From an uncultured Clostridium sp. (GTDB taxonomy: Bacteria > Bacillota > Clostridia > Clostridiales > Clostridiaceae), in contig UQFE01000022.1 in NCBI GenBank assembly GCA_900540255.1, positions 1-37,863 on the forward strand: a DNA stretch of 37,863 nucleotides, written 5' to 3'. Positions 7,972 through 15,052 of this stretch are shown piece by piece. A program made the translations under genes and the position numbers. Below the pieces are notes generated by a model, which worked only from the letters and a program-made list of their open reading frames with translations, made no database searches and had not been told where the DNA came from. Every line of letters begins with the position of its first letter. Positions within the stretch are counted from its first letter, which is position 1.

Positions 7972-9006
7972 TTATAAGTCGTCTATTAACACACTTGCTT
8001 TTGCATATGCTGTTGATTTTGCTTCAAAAAAGTCTGTTTTTACAGAATTAGCATTTGATAATGAATCAACCCATGGAGCTGGATTTTTGTCATATCCATC
8101 AAATAATGGTTCTAATCCAATTTCTTTTAATCTCTTATTTCCTAAATATTTAATATATGAATCAATTAAATTTTTATTAATACCTTGTATATTTTCCCCT
8201 ATAACATAATTACCCCAATTTATTTCATGTTCTACTCCCGTTTTCATCATTAATCTTAATTCTTCAATAAATTCTTTATTAAATATTTCAATTTCTTCTT
8301 TTTGAAGTTCTCTAATTAAGCTTCTAAATAACCATAAATGTGTATTTTCATCTCTATTTATGTAACGTATTTCTTGTGCTGACCCTGGCATTTTCCCATT
8401 TCTTTCAAGATTATAGAAGAACATAAATCCAGAATAAAAATAAATTCCTTCTAATATAAAATTAGCCATTATAGTTTTTATAAGATTTTCTTTTGTTGGA
8501 TTTTCTAAAAATTTATTATATTGTTCTCCAATAAATTTATTTCTTTCTAAAAGAACTTTATCATCTTTCCATTGATAAAGAATTTCATTTCTTTTTTCTG
8601 GAGAACATATTGTATCAAGCATATAACTATAGCTTTGTGAATGTACTGCCTCTTGGAAAGCTTGAATAGTAAGGCATAAATTAATTTCACTAGCAGTTAT
8701 ATAGTTATTAATATTACTTAAATTAGCAGTTTGGATTGAATCTAAAAATATTAAAAAAGATAAAATTTTATCATATGCAACTCTTTCGTTTTCATCTAAA
8801 TTTCCATAATCCTTTAAATCTTGAGAAAGATTTATTTCTTCTGGAATCCAGAAATTATTCATTGCTTGCCTATACCAATCTGATGCCCACTTATATTTCA
8901 TGTTGTTAAAATCATTTAAGTTAGTTGTATTTCCATTTATCAATTTTTTCTTACTAACTTCTATATCACCTAGCTCATTAAACAATGGCTTTTTTTTAAT
9001 TTCCAT
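7972..9006 (-). CDS. nrdB: Class I ribonucleotide reductase, small (radical) subunit
   Basis: 344 residues, ferritin-like fold. The di-metal ligands expected for class I beta subunits are visible: Asp89, Glu119 and His122 (EAVHSQSY), Glu186, Glu220 and His223 (DENTHLW). Tyr126, four residues after His122, is the position of the radical tyrosine, so this is a tyrosyl-radical enzyme. With NrdA it makes dNDPs and needs oxygen to assemble the cofactor, so in an anaerobe it probably serves during oxygen exposure. Start ATG at 9006 has AGGAGAG 7 nt upstream. A 199-bp gap with mobile-element debris separates it from nrdA. Its 3' end abuts repeat copy B. Confidence 0.96.
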   Translation of the reverse strand: MEIKKKPLFNELGDIEVSKKKLINGNTTNLNDFNNMKYKWASDWYRQAMNNFWIPEEINLSQDLKDYGNLDENERVAYDKILSFLIFLDSIQTANLSNINNYITASEINLCLTIQAFQEAVHSQSYSYMLDTICSPEKRNEILYQWKDDKVLLERNKFIGEQYNKFLENPTKENLIKTIMANFILEGIYFYSGFMFFYNLERNGKMPGSAQEIRYINRDENTHLWLFRSLIRELQKEEIEIFNKEFIEELRLMMKTGVEHEINWGNYVIGENIQGINKNLIDSYIKYLGNKRLKEIGLEPLFDGYDKNPAPWVDSLSNANSVKTDFFEAKSTAYAKASVLIDDL

Positions 9007-9040
9007 ATCTAAACTCTCCTAACTTCTAATGTGAACTACT

Positions 9041-9061
9041 CTCCACTTATGGAAGTGGGAG
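9041..9061. mobile_element. Possible IS200/IS605-type end hairpin
   Basis: CTCCACTT (9041-9048) pairs with AAGTGGGAG (9053-9061) around a 4-nt loop, leaving one bulged G (9059). Short imperfect hairpins of the kind CTCCACTT..AAGTGGGAGCTTCT are typical of the right ends of IS200/IS605-type (TnpB-carrying) elements in Firmicutes, from memory. No transposase or TnpB gene is here, so at most this is a solo end left in the nrdA-nrdB gap. Confidence 0.35.
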
Positions 9062-9090
9062 CTTCTTGATCAATATTCCTATTAAAATAT

Positions 9091-9188
9091 GGGGATGTCG
9101 CATTAAGAATAAATACTACAATATATTGTATTAATTTTTATTTTTTAAAACAATATATTGTATATAAAAGTTTTAGTGCGACAGCCCC
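9091..9188. mobile_element. MITE-like element in the nrdA-nrdB gap
   Basis: A 98-bp segment with terminal inverted repeats GGGGATGTCGCATTAA (left) against GGGGCTGTCGCACTAA (right, complement), plus internal inverted copies of the 12-bp palindrome ACAATATATTGT at 9118-9129 and 9150-9161. The ends resemble those of clostridial IS1182-like elements (from memory), so this looks like a non-autonomous derivative. It carries no ORF. The long stem could also form in the nrdA-nrdB transcript and affect passage into nrdB. Confidence 0.65.
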
Positions 9189-9205
9189 ATAAAATTAATT
9201 GTTTA

Positions 9206-11437
9206 TTATGCAGAGCAACTTTCACATTCTTCAATTTCTAATGATTTAGATCTTACATAATAAATAGATTTCACTCCACACTTACATGCAGATATATATA
9301 AATTCATTATTTGTCTCATTGTATATTCTGTCGTTATATATAAATTAAATGATTGTCCTTGGTCTATATGTCTTTGTCTTATACCATTTATTTTTACACA
9401 AAGTTGTTGATTTGCATTATATGCTGAATTATAATACCAAAAATTATCCCAGCTTAAATTTGGAGCAGTTTTAGGAACTATGCTCCCCTTCTTTTCCTCT
9501 AACCAAAATCTTGCCATAACAGGATCCACCCCTTCTGATGTTCCTGCAATTGTAGCTGTAGAACCATTTGGTGCAACAGCAAAAAGGTATCCATTTCTTA
9601 ATCCATATTTTTTAACATCATCTTTTAATTTATTCCATTTTTCTGAAGTATAATTTCTTAAATCAAAATAATTTCCATTATGCCAATCTGAACCTTCAAA
9701 ACAAGAATATTTACCTTTTTCTTTTGCAATTTTCATACTTGCATTAATTGCATAGTAATTAATCTTTTCATATACCTCATCTGTAAATTCTAAATGTTTT
9801 TCCTCATTCCAATGAATTTTATTGTTTGCAAGCATATGATGATAACCACTTGTTCCTAATCCAATTGCTCTATATTTTTTATTTGTAACTTCTGCAAATG
9901 GAACTGAATAATAATTTAGGTCTATTACATTATCCATGGCTCTTATTTGAGTTTCTATAACATACTCTATTTCTTTATCATTATTTACATTAACATTTCC
10001 TAATACTATTGATGAAAGATTACAAACTACAAAATCTCCTGCTTTAGTTTTTTCAACTATAATACTATCTCCATTTTCATTTATCACTTCTGTAGTTTGA
10101 ATATCCATAGGGCTCATATTTTGCATTATTTCTGTGCATAAATTTGAAGAATAAATCATTCCTGCATGCTTATTAGGATTCATTTTATTTGCTGTATCTC
10201 TATAAAAAGCAAATGGTGTTCCTGTTTCTGCTACACTTTTAATAATTAATCTTACAATGTCTTTAACAGACATTATTCTTTTATCTATTCTTTCATCATT
10301 TACACAATCATAATATCTTTTTTCCCATTCTTCCCCATAAAAATCTTCTAATGAATATCCCTTAACATTTTTAATTTCATGTGGACACATCATATACCAA
10401 TTTGCATCTATATCTTCTTCTGCTAATCTCCAAAATAAATCTGGATAACATAATCCTGGGAAGACATCATGTGCTTTTTTTCTATCATCACCATTATTAG
10501 TTCTTAATTGTAGAAACTCTGGAACTTCTTTGTGCCATGCATCAAGCCATATTGCTACTGAACCATTTCTTACTCCAAGCTGATCAACTGCAACAGCAGT
10601 ATCATTAAATAATTTTATCCATGGAATAACTCCACCTGATGCCCCTTTAAATCCTCTTATTGTAGAACCTATTGCTCTTATTTTTCCTATATAAATTCCC
10701 ATTCCCCCACCAAATTTTGATACTTCTGCAAAGTTATCTAATGATTTATATATTCCTTTTAAGCTATCTTCTACTGTATCAATAAAACATGAACTTAGTT
10801 GATAAAATGGTTTTCTGGCATTTGACATAGTAGGTGTTGCCATAGTTGCTTTAAGTGAACTTAAAACATCATAAAACTTTTTTGCCCACATTAATCTATT
10901 TTGCTTTTCTTCTGGAATTGCTAAATGCATTGCTATTCCCATAAACATTTGTTGTGGGAGTTCAAGAGGTTTTCTATTATAATCTTGAATAAGATATCTT
11001 TTTGTTAATAAATCTATTCCACTATATGTAAATATAAAATCTCTTTCTGGTTTTATTTCTTTTTCTAATTCTTCAATTTCTTCTTTAGTATAATTTTCTA
11101 ATATGTATTTTCCATATAAATTTTTATTTGTCATTTCACAAATAAATTCATAGTAATTGCTATATGGTATTTCTTCTATTTTTTTATTTCTATTTATTTT
11201 TACTTCATCATATAATCTTTCTACATATAATTTTGATGCAACATATTGCCACTTTGGCTCCTGTTCTGTAGTTAATTCTAGTGCCACTTGAATTACAGAA
11301 CTTCTAATTTCCTCTTCACTCATTGAATTTCTTATTATGTTTTTGCAACCATCTATTAATTTTTCTTTTACATAAATTTCTTCATTATTATCTATTCTAC
11401 TAATTGCTTTTTCACAAATGCCTTCTAAATTAACCAC
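9206..11437 (-). CDS. nrdA: Class I ribonucleotide reductase, large (catalytic) subunit
   Basis: 743 residues. Catalytic residues are in place: Cys217 (SSCFID) and Cys472 (VVCNLSS) as the redox pair, the NLCTE motif at 432-436 with the thiyl-radical Cys434 and Glu436, the Tyr726-Tyr727 radical relay (SIYYVRS), and the C-terminal CESC pair (Cys738/Cys741) that regenerates the active site. It reduces ribonucleoside diphosphates with NrdB and thioredoxin or glutaredoxin. I do not see a standard N-terminal ATP-cone motif. The start is GTG at 11437, with GGAGGAG about 6 nt upstream. Expression is likely repressed by NrdR through tandem boxes at 11448-11494. Confidence 0.97.
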   Translation of the reverse strand: MVNLEGICEKAISRIDNNEEIYVKEKLIDGCKNIIRNSMSEEEIRSSVIQVALELTTEQEPKWQYVASKLYVERLYDEVKINRNKKIEEIPYSNYYEFICEMTNKNLYGKYILENYTKEEIEELEKEIKPERDFIFTYSGIDLLTKRYLIQDYNRKPLELPQQMFMGIAMHLAIPEEKQNRLMWAKKFYDVLSSLKATMATPTMSNARKPFYQLSSCFIDTVEDSLKGIYKSLDNFAEVSKFGGGMGIYIGKIRAIGSTIRGFKGASGGVIPWIKLFNDTAVAVDQLGVRNGSVAIWLDAWHKEVPEFLQLRTNNGDDRKKAHDVFPGLCYPDLFWRLAEEDIDANWYMMCPHEIKNVKGYSLEDFYGEEWEKRYYDCVNDERIDKRIMSVKDIVRLIIKSVAETGTPFAFYRDTANKMNPNKHAGMIYSSNLCTEIMQNMSPMDIQTTEVINENGDSIIVEKTKAGDFVVCNLSSIVLGNVNVNNDKEIEYVIETQIRAMDNVIDLNYYSVPFAEVTNKKYRAIGLGTSGYHHMLANNKIHWNEEKHLEFTDEVYEKINYYAINASMKIAKEKGKYSCFEGSDWHNGNYFDLRNYTSEKWNKLKDDVKKYGLRNGYLFAVAPNGSTATIAGTSEGVDPVMARFWLEEKKGSIVPKTAPNLSWDNFWYYNSAYNANQQLCVKINGIRQRHIDQGQSFNLYITTEYTMRQIMNLYISACKCGVKSIYYVRSKSLEIEECESCSA

Positions 11438-11447
11438 TTTTACTCCT

Positions 11448-11494
11448 CCACTATATATAGTATATTTTACACTTTTTCACACAATATATCGTTC
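11448..11494 (-). promoter_or_regulatory. Tandem NrdR boxes upstream of nrdA
   Basis: Two 16-bp palindromic sites match the NrdR consensus acaCwATATwTwGtgt: CCACTATATATAGTAT (11448-11463, about 14 of 16) and ACACAATATATCGTTC (11479-11494, about 13 of 16). Their centres are 31 bp apart, the three-turn spacing known for NrdR box pairs. The upstream box abuts the -10 box (11495-11500), placing the repressor over the start of transcription. NrdR itself is not encoded in the window. Confidence 0.8.
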
Positions 11495-11523
11495 ATTATA
11501 TTTATATTTTTAACTATTGTAAA
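11495..11523 (-). promoter_or_regulatory. Predicted nrdA promoter
   Basis: On the minus strand: TTTACA (11523-11518), 17-bp spacer, TATAAT (11500-11495). The NrdR box at 11479-11494 overlaps the expected start point. The 317-bp gap 11438-11754 holds this promoter, the NrdR boxes, an (ATT)8 run at 11595-11618 and the divergent yitT promoter; nothing else is recognisable. Confidence 0.7.
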
Positions 11524-11594
11524 ATAACTTATAAACCAAAAACTAAAAAGAAAATAATTATCTTTTTAATTTCTTTCATTTTCTTTAATAATCT

Positions 11595-11618
11595 ATTATT
11601 ATTATTATTATTATTATT
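11595..11618. repeat. (ATT)8 trinucleotide run
   Basis: Eight uninterrupted ATT units in the divergent nrdA-yitT region. It lies about 70 bp upstream of the yitT -35 and 72 bp upstream of the nrdA -35. Such runs can change length by slippage, but it is outside both promoter cores, so an effect on expression is uncertain. Confidence 0.9.
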
Positions 11619-11688
11619 TAATAGTAATTATTATTCTAACTTTTTTATATTCAATCTTATTATGTTACATAATTTTAAAATAAATTAC

Positions 11689-11717
11689 TTAACATAGTTA
11701 AATTTTTAATATATAAT
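11689..11717 (+). promoter_or_regulatory. Predicted yitT-family gene promoter
   Basis: TTAACA (11689-11694), 17-bp spacer, TATAAT (11712-11717). The expected start is near 11724, leaving a leader of about 30 nt that includes the GGAG ribosome site before the ATG at 11755. Confidence 0.7.
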
Positions 11718-11754
11718 TTGTATTGAACTATTAATATATCTATAGGAGTACTTT

Positions 11755-12612
11755 ATGAAATATTTAATTAAAAGCAAAAATTTTTATGTTGATATTTTAG
11801 TAATTATAATAGGAAGTTTTATTTCATCTTTAGGAGTTAATTTATTCTTATCTAATGCTAAATTATTAAGTGGTGGTGTTACAGGTATAGCACTTATTTT
11901 ACAATACTTATGGGAAGTTCCTTCTGGAATTACAGTGTTTTTATTAAACATTCCATTGTTTTTTGTAAGTTATAAATATTTAAATAAACGTTTTACAATT
12001 TATACTGCTATAGGAATGCTTTCTTTTTCAACTGCACTTATGATAACTAAACCTTTATCTACATTAGTTCAAGTTGATGATATGCTTTTATATTGTATTT
12101 ATGGTGGTGTATTAAGTGGAATTGGATCTGGATTAATATTTTATAGAAATGGTTCTACTGGTGGTACTGATATAATTACTATGGTTATTAGAAAAAAATA
12201 TTCTAATTTTGATATAGGTCAAGTTGGATTTGCATTTAATTTAATTATAGTAACTGTATCAATATTTATTTTTGGATTACCTAGAGCATTATACACATTA
12301 ATTTCTATGTTTATTACTAGCACTATTTTAGATAAAGTCTTAAATGGTTTTACTAGTAAAAAACTTCTGCTTATATTAACTGAAAAAGAAGATGATATTA
12401 TTAATTATGTAATAAAGGATATGAATCGTGGTATTACTGCTCTTATGGCTGAAGGCGGATATACTAGAGATAAAAAAAGACTATTATATGTGGCAGTCAC
12501 AACTTCTCAAATGATTAGCTTAAAAACTAAAATTTTAAGAGTTGACCCTAAAGCTTTTATTACAATAATAGATGTTTCTGAAGTTAAAGGAAAAGGGTTT
12601 GTTACTCTATAG
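11755..12612 (+). CDS. YitT-family membrane protein (DUF161/DUF2179)
   Basis: 285 residues. About five or six hydrophobic segments (around 12-200) with the glycine-rich GGVTGIALIL and NGSTGGTDIIT motifs of the YitT (DUF161) family, then a soluble C-terminal DUF2179 domain (about 205-285) ending in ITIIDVSEVKGKGF. The family is common in Firmicutes and its function is unknown; a transport role is often suspected. Start ATG at 11755 follows GGAG. It is a single gene with its own promoter and a shared terminator with the convergent fumarase genes. Confidence 0.88.
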   Translation: MKYLIKSKNFYVDILVIIIGSFISSLGVNLFLSNAKLLSGGVTGIALILQYLWEVPSGITVFLLNIPLFFVSYKYLNKRFTIYTAIGMLSFSTALMITKPLSTLVQVDDMLLYCIYGGVLSGIGSGLIFYRNGSTGGTDIITMVIRKKYSNFDIGQVGFAFNLIIVTVSIFIFGLPRALYTLISMFITSTILDKVLNGFTSKKLLLILTEKEDDIINYVIKDMNRGITALMAEGGYTRDKKRLLYVAVTTSQMISLKTKILRVDPKAFITIIDVSEVKGKGFVTL

Positions 12613-12627
12613 TTAATTTATTATATT

Positions 12628-12667
12628 AAAAAACGATTATTTCTTTCATAAGAGATAATCGTTTTTT
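12628..12667. terminator. Bidirectional terminator between yitT-like gene and fumarase beta
   Basis: AAAAAACGATTAT (12628-12640) pairs perfectly with ATAATCGTTTTTT (12655-12667). A-tracts on one arm become T-tracts on the opposite strand, so it works for both convergent genes. Confidence 0.92.
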
Positions 12668-12685
12668 ATTTAATTAATGCATATT

Positions 12686-13243
12686 TTAGGCTTTAATGCT
12701 ATCTAAATAAGCTCTCTTTCCTATTTCATATAAATTATTACCATTTGTATCTATTATTACAACTAAAGGCATATCTTTTACCTCAAGCTTTCTTATTGCT
12801 TCTGCACCTAAGTCATCATAAGCAATTATCTTTGATGATTTTATACATTTACTTATTAATGCTCCAGCTCCTCCAATTGCTCCAAAGTAAATAGAATTGT
12901 TTCTTTTTATTGCATTTATTACTTCTTCATTTCTTGCACCTTTTCCTATCATGCCTTTTAATCCTAAATCTAAAAGTTCAGGTGTATAGACATCCATTCT
13001 ATAACTTGTTGTTGGCCCTGCAGCCCCTATAACTTCACCTTGCTTTTCTGGTGTAGGTCCTACATAATATATAATTTCTCCCTTAATATTTAAAGGCAAT
13101 TCTTTACCTTCTTTTAATAGGTTTATTAGTCTTTCATGAGCAGCATCCCTTGCTGTATATATTGTTCCTGATAATAATATGCTATCACCAGCTTTTAATT
13201 TTTTAGTTATATCTTCATTTAAAGGAGTATGTATCTTCCTCAT
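12686..13243 (-). CDS. Fe-S fumarate hydratase (or tartrate dehydratase) beta subunit
   Basis: 185 residues with the start placed at ATG 13243, which has AGGAGGTT (13258-13251) 7 nt upstream; the longer open frame to 13324 lacks a ribosome site and would overlap the alpha gene. The protein is the swivelling C-terminal domain of class I fumarase/L(+)-tartrate dehydratase, with LLSGTIYTARDAAHERL, GPTTSYRMD and IGKGAR conserved. It completes the active site with the alpha subunit encoded 13 bp upstream. In anaerobes the pair usually interconverts malate and fumarate. Fumarase and tartrate dehydratase cannot be told apart by reading alone. Confidence 0.92.
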   Translation of the reverse strand: MRKIHTPLNEDITKKLKAGDSILLSGTIYTARDAAHERLINLLKEGKELPLNIKGEIIYYVGPTPEKQGEVIGAAGPTTSYRMDVYTPELLDLGLKGMIGKGARNEEVINAIKRNNSIYFGAIGGAGALISKCIKSSKIIAYDDLGAEAIRKLEVKDMPLVVIIDTNGNNLYEIGKRAYLDSIKA

Positions 13244-13256
13244 AATATTTAACCTC

Positions 13257-14099
13257 CTATAACTCTCTTTCCTTATGCCTTGTTGCATGACAATTAATAT
13301 TAACTGCAACAGGCAACCCAGCAATGTGTGTTGGATATGTTTCTATATTTAATCCTATTGCTGTAGTTTTTCCTCCAAATCCTTGTGGTCCTATTCCAAG
13401 ATTATTTATATCTTCTAAAAGCTCTTTTTCTAAATTACTATAAAATTCATCTTTATTTCTTACATTTAAAGGTCTTATTAATGCTTTTTTAGATAAATAT
13501 GCTGCTTTATCAAATGTACCTCCTATTCCAACTCCAATTACTATTGGTGGACATGGATTAGGCCCTGCAAGTTTTATTGTTTCAATTATAAAATCTTTAA
13601 CCCCCTGTAACCCATCTGAAGGCTTAAGCATTTTTATTCTACTCATATTTTCTGAACCAAAGCCTTTTGGTGCAACAGTTATTTTTATCTTATCTCCTGG
13701 AACAATATCATAATAAATAATAGCAGGCGTATTATCTTTAGTATTTATTCTATTAATAGGATCTTTAACTACTGATTTTCTTAAAAATCCTTCATCATAG
13801 CCTCTTCTAACTCCTTCATTAATAGCATCTTCTAATAATCCTCCAATAATATGTACATCTTGTCCAATTTCTAAAAATACACATGCCATTCCTGTATCTT
13901 GGCATATAGGTTTATTTTCATTTTTAGCTATATCAGAATTTAATATTATTTGTTCTAATATATTTTCTGCTAATGACCATGTTTCACTTTTTTTTGCATG
14001 ATATAATGTATTTCTTACATCATCTGATAAATAATAATTTGCTTCAACACAAAGTTCTTTTACTGCTTCTATTATTTTAGATATATGTATTTCTCTCAT
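13257..14099 (-). CDS. Fe-S fumarate hydratase (or tartrate dehydratase) alpha subunit
   Basis: 280 residues. Three cysteines expected to hold the oxygen-sensitive 4Fe-4S cluster are present: Cys66 (PICQDTGMA), Cys183 (GPNPCPP) and Cys270 (NINCHATRH). The family catalyses reversible hydration of fumarate to L-malate, or the tartrate to oxaloacetate reaction. Start ATG at 14099 has GGGGAGG 6-7 nt upstream. It is the first gene of a two-gene operon with the beta subunit and follows a terminator for cwlD. I see no convincing promoter in the 14100-14195 interval. Confidence 0.93.
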   Translation of the reverse strand: MREIHISKIIEAVKELCVEANYYLSDDVRNTLYHAKKSETWSLAENILEQIILNSDIAKNENKPICQDTGMACVFLEIGQDVHIIGGLLEDAINEGVRRGYDEGFLRKSVVKDPINRINTKDNTPAIIYYDIVPGDKIKITVAPKGFGSENMSRIKMLKPSDGLQGVKDFIIETIKLAGPNPCPPIVIGVGIGGTFDKAAYLSKKALIRPLNVRNKDEFYSNLEKELLEDINNLGIGPQGFGGKTTAIGLNIETYPTHIAGLPVAVNINCHATRHKEREL

Positions 14100-14197
14100 T
14101 TAATATCCTCCCCTTTCATATATAAATAGTTTATTATTTATTGTAGAATTTTACAACCAAAATTAAAGGTTCTCTTATTTAATTATATTTAAAATAT

Positions 14198-14250
14198 AAA
14201 ATAGGAGTTATAAGTTTATTACTATTAATTAACTTATAACTCCCATTTTT
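14198..14250 (-). terminator. Terminator after cwlD
   Basis: A perfect 13-bp stem, GGAGTTATAAGTT (14204-14216) with its complement (14231-14243), extended by A/T pairs, followed on the minus strand by TATTTTATATTTT. It lies 13 bp past the cwlD stop. Confidence 0.88.
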
Positions 14251-14262
14251 CCAAAAAAATTA

Positions 14263-14958
14263 TTAATCCTTTTTATTTTCAATATTATTTTCAAAATATC
14301 TATCTATGCCTTTAGATATTCCTTCTACTATCAAATTTTGATGTTCATCAGTTTTTAACTTTGCTTCTTCATTTGGATTTGATAAAAATCCACATTCAAC
14401 TAATATTGATGCCCCTTCATATTTATCTCTTAATATTAAATAAGCTTCTGCTGCTGGTTTTGCAACTCTTTTATTATTATCATTAACGCTTTCTTTAATA
14501 GCATCTTGAACACTTGTAGCTAATTTATTGCTATTTTCATTTGAAGCATACCAAACTTGTGCCCCATAACATTTACTTTGTGGAAACATATTTTGATGTA
14601 TTGAAACAAATATATCACAATTAGTTTCTGTTTTTAAATCTACTCTCTTTTTTAAATCTTCCCTCTTTTTTTCTTTTACAGTTTTACCTTGTTTATAAAG
14701 CCCTTCATCACATTCCCTAGTCATATAAACCTTATAACCTTTATCTTCTAAGTTTTCTTTAAGCTTTATTGCTATTTGTAAGTTAATATCTTTTTCAATT
14801 GTTCCATTTTTTGATTTTGCACCACCATCAATTCCTCCATGTCCTGGGTCAATTAAAATAATTTTTTCAGATTTATCTTCATTTATAACTGCACAAACTG
14901 GAGTAACAAAATTAATAATCATTAAGAAGATAAAAATAGCAACAATACTTTTTTTCAT
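14263..14958 (-). CDS. cwlD: N-acetylmuramoyl-L-alanine amidase CwlD
   Basis: 231 residues with a signal peptide (about 1-23) and an Amidase_3 domain. The zinc ligands and catalytic glutamate are visible: His40 (IDPGHGG), Glu55 (GTIEKDIN), His121 (VSIHQN) and Glu188 (LVECGFLSN). CwlD removes side chains from muramic acid so that muramic-delta-lactam can form in spore cortex, which germination enzymes recognise. Start ATG at 14958 follows GGAGG. The position just past the rplM-rpsI operon matches the usual Firmicute location of cwlD, although here a phosphate transporter gene lies between. This supports a spore-former. Confidence 0.92.
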   Translation of the reverse strand: MKKSIVAIFIFLMIINFVTPVCAVINEDKSEKIILIDPGHGGIDGGAKSKNGTIEKDINLQIAIKLKENLEDKGYKVYMTRECDEGLYKQGKTVKEKKREDLKKRVDLKTETNCDIFVSIHQNMFPQSKCYGAQVWYASNENSNKLATSVQDAIKESVNDNNKRVAKPAAEAYLILRDKYEGASILVECGFLSNPNEEAKLKTDEHQNLIVEGISKGIDRYFENNIENKKD

Positions 14959-15023
14959 ATTATATCCTCCAAAAATTTAATCTTATCTTTATTTTGTTTA
15001 TTTTTATAAGAATTATACAAAAT

Positions 15024-15051
15024 AAAAAGGAGTGAAAATTCGCTCCTTTTT
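15024..15051 (-). terminator. Terminator after the Na/Pi cotransporter gene
   Basis: AAAAAGGAG (15024-15032) pairs with CTCCTTTTT (15043-15051), extended inward by a few pairs, with a T-rich run on the minus strand. It abuts the stop codon at 15053-15055. Confidence 0.85.
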
Positions 15052-15052
15052 A

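Noticed and set aside
11595..11618. (ATT)8 run as a phase-variation switch
   Set aside because: It lies about 70 bp from either promoter core and in no reading frame, so a switching role cannot be supported.
13244..13324. N-terminal extension of the fumarase beta subunit
   Set aside because: It overlaps the alpha gene, has no ribosome site and is unlike the family; ATG 13243 has a strong AGGAGG.
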